From: Micrococcales bacterium
Lineage (GTDB): Bacteria; Actinomycetota; Actinomycetes; Actinomycetales; Cellulomonadaceae
Direction of reading: 5' to 3'
Length of the DNA stretch: 64,000 nt
Assembly (NCBI GenBank): GCA_009777345.1
Contig: WRMB01000007.1
Coordinates: 23,984-87,983, forward strand
Positions 60,351-64,000 of this stretch are shown in pieces; the first letter of the stretch is position 1, and each line of letters opens with the position of its first letter. The notes under the pieces were generated by a model. It saw only the letters and a program-made list of their open reading frames with translations. It searched no databases and was not told the origin of the DNA. The translations under genes and the position numbers were made by a program.

Positions 60351-61547
60351 TCAGGCGACTGCGGCGCGCAGGGCGTCGACGCGGCTGGTCTGCTCCCAGG
60401 TGAAACGGTCGTCGGAGCGGCCGAAGTGGCCGTAGGCGGCCGTGGGGCGGTAGATGGGGCGCAGCAGGTTCAGGTCGGCGATGATCGCCGCGGGCCGCAG
60501 GTCGAACACCTGGCCGATCGCGGCGGCCAGGGCGTCGTCGCTGGCCTGCCCGGTGCCGAACGTGTCCACGTACAGCCCCACCGGGTGCGCCCGGCCGATG
60601 GCGTAGGCCACCTGGACCTCGCAGCGCCGGGCCAGGCCCGCCGCGACGACGTTCTTCGCCACCCAGCGCAGCGCGTAGGCCGCGGAACGGTCGACCTTCG
60701 ACGGGTCCTTGCCGGAGAAGGCACCCCCGCCGTGCCGCGCCGACCCGCCGTAGGTGTCGACGATGATCTTGCGGCCGGTCAGCCCCGCGTCGCCCTGGGG
60801 TCCGCCGACGACGAACAGGCCCGTCGGGTTCACGAACAGGTCGTACGACGAGGTGTCCAGGTCCAGACGGCCCAGCACCGGTTCGACCACCACCTCCCGC
60901 ACCGCCGGGGCGAGCGTGGCGGTCAGCTCGACGTGCGGGTCGTGCTGGGTGGACACCACCACGGCGGCCACCCGGACCGGCCGGTCGCCGTCGTACTCGA
61001 CGGTCACCTGGGTCTTGCCGTCGGGCCGCAGCCCCGGTACCTCGCCGGAGCGGCGCACCGCCGCCAGCCGTTCGGCCAGCCGGTGCGCGGTCCAGACCGG
61101 CAGCGGCATCAGGTCGGGTGTCTCGTCGCAGGCATAGCCGAACATCAACCCCTGGTCACCAGCGCCCTGCAGGTCGTACGGGTCGAAGTCGGCCGTGTCG
61201 TCCCGGGCCTCCAGGGCCTTGTCGACCCCCTGGGCGATATCCGGTGACTGCTGGCCGATGGACACCGACACCCCGCACGAGTCGCCGTCGAAACCTATCC
61301 GCGACGAGGTGTACCCGATCTCCCGGACCACCTGCCGCACGATCTGCGGGATCTCCACGTAGGCGCTGGTCGTCACCTCCCCCGCGACGTGCACCAGCCC
61401 GGTCGTGACCATGGTCTCCACCGCCACCCGCGCGGCCGGGTCTTGGACCAGCATCGCGTCGAGGATCGCGTCGGAGATCTGGTCGCAGACCTTGTCCGGA
61501 TGCCCCTCGGTGACCGACTCGGACGTGAACAGACGCGACAGGACCAT
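60351..61547 (-). CDS. metK: S-adenosylmethionine synthetase
   Basis: The protein has 398 residues. Signature motifs are [35 protein letters not shown] (ATP site) and [19 protein letters not shown] (P-loop). It makes SAM from methionine and ATP. ATG at 61545-61547 gives the standard N-terminus. TAGGGT seven bases upstream could be a -10 of a leaderless message. No SAM riboswitch was found upstream. Confidence 0.97.
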   Translation of the reverse strand: MVLSRLFTSESVTEGHPDKVCDQISDAILDAMLVQDPAARVAVETMVTTGLVHVAGEVTTSAYVEIPQIVRQVVREIGYTSSRIGFDGDSCGVSVSIGQQSPDIAQGVDKALEARDDTADFDPYDLQGAGDQGLMFGYACDETPDLMPLPVWTAHRLAERLAAVRRSGEVPGLRPDGKTQVTVEYDGDRPVRVAAVVVSTQHDPHVELTATLAPAVREVVVEPVLGRLDLDTSSYDLFVNPTGLFVVGGPQGDAGLTGRKIIVDTYGGSARHGGGAFSGKDPSKVDRSAAYALRWVAKNVVAAGLARRCEVQVAYAIGRAHPVGLYVDTFGTGQASDDALAAAIGQVFDLRPAAIIADLNLLRPIYRPTAAYGHFGRSDDRFTWEQTSRVDALRAAVA

Positions 61548-61647
61548 GCCGCTTACCCTAGGGGCTGTCGCCCGGTGTCGCCCCAGAACGTCGGATGCTG
61601 GGATCCGGTCAGCGCGGGGACCGGCACGGCGGCGTCCGGGTCGCGGT

Positions 61648-62847
61648 CTACCTGGTGCGGTCGGACAGCCGGGCCACGACCGCGTCCCACACCACGTGGG
61701 CCACATCGTCCTTGCTGCCCTCGGCCGTAGCCACGACCTGCCCGGCGGCGTCGAGCACGGTGACCTCGTTGTCCGGGGTGCCGAACCCGCGACCGCCGTC
61801 CACCCGGTTCACCACCAGCAGGTCGGCGCGCTTGCGGCGGGCCTTGGCCCGGCCGTGGTCGAGCACCGACGCGTGCTGGTCGCCGGTCTCCGCGGCGAAC
61901 CCGACGACGAGCTGGTCCGGTGACGGCCGGTGCGCCGCGAGCTCGGCGAGCACGTCCGGGTTCTCCACCAGCTCGACGGTCGGCACCTGGGTGCTCTTCT
62001 TGATCTTGGTCCCGGCGATGTGCGCCGGACGGAAGTCGGCGACGGCCGCGGTCATCACCACGACATCGGCACCGGCTGCGGCCTCGACCATCGCGTCGCG
62101 CAGCTCGAGCGCCGTGGCCACGGTGCGCACCTGCACCCCACCGGGGGGCGGCACGGCCAGGTTGGCGGCGACCAGCACGACGTCGGCACCCCGTTCGCGG
62201 GCGGCCCGGGCCAGCGCGACACCCTGGCGGCCGGTAGAACGGTTGCCGAGGAAACGCACCGGGTCGATCGGTTCCTGGGTGCCCCCGGCGGACACCACGA
62301 CCCGCCGTCCGCTCAGATCGCCCTGGCCGACCAGGCGCAGCGCGGCGGCGACGACGGCCTCCGGCGCGGGCAGCCTGCCAGGACCGGAGTCGGTGCCGGT
62401 CAGCCGACCGTCGTCGGGGTCCAGCACCTGCACGCCCCGGTCCCGCAGCGTGGCGACGTTGGCGACGGTGGCCGGGTGCTGCCACATCTGGGTGTGCATC
62501 GCCGGGACCATCAGCACCGGGCAGGTCGCGACCAGCAGGGTCGCGGTCAGTAGGTCGTCGGCCCGTCCCGTCGCGGCGCGGGCCAGCAGGTCGGCCGTCG
62601 CCGGTGCGACGACCACGAGATCGGCGGTGCGACCGATCTCTACGTGCGCGACGTGCTCGACATCGTCGAACACGTCGGTGCTCACCGGTTCGCCGGACAG
62701 CGCCGCCCAGGTGGGCGCGCCGACGAAGCGCAGCGCGGCGGCTGTCGGCACGACGCGCACGTCGTGCCCGGCCTCGCGCAGCAGCCGCAGCAGCGCGACG
62801 GCCTTGTAGGCGGCGATCCCGCCCGCCACGCCGAGGACGACGCGCAT
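61648..62847 (-). CDS. coaBC: Bifunctional phosphopantothenoylcysteine decarboxylase/synthetase
   Basis: The protein has 399 residues. The N-terminal CoaC flavodoxin-like domain has [32 protein letters not shown] and [13 protein letters not shown]. The C-terminal CoaB domain has [20 protein letters not shown] and TKIKKS. It converts 4'-phosphopantothenate via its cysteine adduct to phosphopantetheine in CoA synthesis. GGGAGG precedes the ATG. It lies 100 bp upstream of metK. Confidence 0.96.
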   Translation of the reverse strand: MRVVLGVAGGIAAYKAVALLRLLREAGHDVRVVPTAAALRFVGAPTWAALSGEPVSTDVFDDVEHVAHVEIGRTADLVVVAPATADLLARAATGRADDLLTATLLVATCPVLMVPAMHTQMWQHPATVANVATLRDRGVQVLDPDDGRLTGTDSGPGRLPAPEAVVAAALRLVGQGDLSGRRVVVSAGGTQEPIDPVRFLGNRSTGRQGVALARAARERGADVVLVAANLAVPPPGGVQVRTVATALELRDAMVEAAAGADVVVMTAAVADFRPAHIAGTKIKKSTQVPTVELVENPDVLAELAAHRPSPDQLVVGFAAETGDQHASVLDHGRAKARRKRADLLVVNRVDGGRGFGTPDNEVTVLDAAGQVVATAEGSKDDVAHVVWDAVVARLSDRTR

Positions 62848-62903
62848 CAGGGACCTCCCTCGGCGTCCGGGTTCTCAGAAGAGCACAGGCACCCAACCAG
62901 TGC

Positions 62904-63185
62904 TCAGCCCAGCGGCTCGGCCTCGGGCGGCAGCGGCTCGTTGGTCAGCAGCCCCGCGTCGATCTCGCGCATGGCGATGGACAGCGGCTTCTCCTGGGGG
63001 CGGCTCTCGACCAGCGGGCCGACGTACTCCAGCAGGCCCTCGTTGAGCTGGGAGTAGTAGGCGTTGATCTGGCGCGCCCGCTTGGCGGCGAACAGGACCA
63101 GGGCGTACTTGCTCTCGGCCCGTTCCAGCAGCTCGTCGATCGGCGGGTCGGTGATACCGGTCGGGATCGCGACGGTTCCAGCCAC
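62904..63185 (-). CDS. rpoZ: RNA polymerase omega subunit
   Basis: This 93-residue protein contains the omega motif [37 protein letters not shown] stretch across residues 12-45. It supports assembly of the beta-prime subunit. AAGGAG six bases before GTG (63183-63185) sets the start. The gene order gmk-rpoZ-coaBC-metK-priA is the standard actinobacterial arrangement. Confidence 0.95.
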   Translation of the reverse strand: MAGTVAIPTGITDPPIDELLERAESKYALVLFAAKRARQINAYYSQLNEGLLEYVGPLVESRPQEKPLSIAMREIDAGLLTNEPLPPEAEPLG

Positions 63186-63270
63186 GCAGGGCTCCTTAGT
63201 CAGTGGTTCACAGGGACAGGTTCTAAGCAGGACGCTGGCCCGACGCAGTCTGCGTACGGCGTCCGACAGA

Positions 63271-63299
63271 GGGCTCCGGTACGGGGGGCTCCGATACGG
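63271..63299. repeat. Tandem 14-bp direct repeats upstream of rpoZ
   Basis: Two copies of GGGCTCCG(G/A)TACGG at 63271-63284 and 63286-63299 differ at one base and start 15 bp apart. They lie in the 142-bp gap between gmk and rpoZ and could be a protein-binding site or chance. Confidence 0.4.
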
Positions 63300-63327
63300 A
63301 CAGGCGCGGACGGACCAGGGCGACAGT

Positions 63328-63972
63328 CTACCCGGTCCGCTCCTGAACCGGCTCAGCGTCGGGCCCGGCGGTCGCGCCCATGAGGGCGGCGAGCTGGTCG
63401 GCGGCCCGGTGCACGTCGTCGTTGACGACGACGTGGTCGAACTCCGGTCCGGCCGCCATCTCGACCCGGGCGGTGGCCAGCCGACGCTCCCGCTCGGCGG
63501 CGTCTTCGGTCCCCCGGCCCTCCAGGCGCCGGACCAGCTCGTCCCACGACGGCGGGGCCAGGAAGACGAACTGGGCGCTCGGCACAGTGGCGCGGACCTG
63601 CCGGGCTCCGTCCAGGTCGATCTCCAGCAGCACCGGCACCCCGGCGGCGAGCCGGTCGTCGACCGGACCGCGTGGCGTGCCGTAGCGGTGCTGGCCGTGG
63701 ACGACGGCCCACTCCAGGAACTCGCCGTCGGCCACCATCTGGTCGAACTGCTCCGGCCCGACGAACAGGTAGTGGACACCGTCGACCTCACCGGGTCGAG
63801 GGCGGCGGGTGGTCGCCGAGACCGACAGCCACACCCGCGGGTAGCGGGTGCGGACGTCGACCGAGACGGTCCCTTTGCCGACGGCGGTCGGACCAGCCAG
63901 CACGGTGAGACGGGCGGGCCCCCCGGGAGGCGCAATCCCCCAGCACCCCCTCGGCCCCGTGCTTTCCCACAC
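63328..63972 (-). CDS. gmk: Guanylate kinase
   Basis: The protein has 214 residues: P-loop [31 protein letters not shown] (GMP site), [13 protein letters not shown] and [12 protein letters not shown]. It phosphorylates GMP to GDP. The GTG at 63970-63972 gives a normal length, but the frame stays open to the window edge, so the true start may lie further out. The C-terminus is complete. Confidence 0.93.
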   Translation of the reverse strand: MWESTGPRGCWGIAPPGGPARLTVLAGPTAVGKGTVSVDVRTRYPRVWLSVSATTRRPRPGEVDGVHYLFVGPEQFDQMVADGEFLEWAVVHGQHRYGTPRGPVDDRLAAGVPVLLEIDLDGARQVRATVPSAQFVFLAPPSWDELVRRLEGRGTEDAAERERRLATARVEMAAGPEFDHVVVNDDVHRAADQLAALMGATAGPDAEPVQERTG

Positions 63973-64000
63973 CCGGGAGCGAGCCCCCCCCGCAGCCGGC

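Noticed and set aside
1621..61240. Apparent excess of GATATC (about a dozen copies seen by eye)
   Set aside because: Most are in-frame Asp-Ile codon pairs; the excess over chance is modest and I could not count it exactly.
61548..61647. Possible SAM riboswitch upstream of metK
   Set aside because: No SAM-I, SAM-II or SAM-IV core could be drawn in the 100-bp gap.

Overview
This 64 kb window is a high-GC chromosome segment from an actinobacterium. The markers are RbpA, a GarA-type FHA protein with its MerR partner, PafB/PafC, HelY, an actinobacterial PriA without a Walker A motif, Ppm-type mannosyltransferase and Lnt as separate adjacent genes, and frequent GTG starts with ATGA/GTGA overlaps. 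I cannot name the genus. No rRNA operon, CRISPR array or prophage is visible.

Layout. 1-5.1 kb: end of a CoA-disulfide reductase/rhodanese fusion, a GrpB protein, glutamine-dependent NAD synthetase and a soluble CZB chemoreceptor. 5.1-10.9 kb (minus strand): a DEAD-box RNA helicase followed by a tight four-gene unit of two unrecognised proteins, an ATP-dependent ligase with a C-terminal extension, and a DUF2183 HAD phosphatase. 11.2-16.4 kb: the conserved actinobacterial block pgsA-like, DUF881, small basic protein, DUF881, garA, ftsR-like merR, DUF151 nuclease, merR. 16.5-25.1 kb: ParA-like ATPase, metallo-hydrolase, GNAT, a MazEF-type toxin-antitoxin pair, rbpA, ppm, lnt and helY. 25.2-27.6 kb: a zinc alcohol dehydrogenase with a DosR-like box, then a 1.2 kb Tn3-family mini-transposon with intact terminal inverted repeats, a 5-bp target duplication, a resolvase remnant and a HigBA-type pair. 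27.6-34.1 kb: lipid kinase, tatC, tatA, a small membrane protein, pafC, pafB, vapBC and DUF3866. 34.1-34.8 kb: a non-coding patch with a 70-bp perfect palindrome, a tRNA-Asp-like cloverleaf and an antitoxin remnant.

34.8-43.4 kb: an ABC-2 exporter, then a two-component system, an ABC/FtsX transporter and a secreted hydrolase on the minus strand. 43.5-46.7 kb: a compositionally distinct two-gene island (unknown 547-aa protein plus a beta-propeller lipoprotein) that abuts and overlaps an rtcB gene. 46.7-48.5 kb: the prfH-rtcB ribosome-rescue/RNA-repair pair. 48.5-64 kb (minus strand): housekeeping genes gmk, rpoZ, coaBC, metK, priA, fmt, rsmB, rpe, the FMN-riboswitch-controlled ribD-ribE-ribBA-ribH set, hisE and hisG.

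The most interesting parts are the uncharacterised ligase cassette (5.1-9.0 kb), the complete small Tn3-type element carrying a toxin-antitoxin pair, the prfH-rtcB pair whose rtcB seems to start at an ATC codon, the foreign-looking two-gene island, and a set of very long intergenic palindromes with unrelated sequences.
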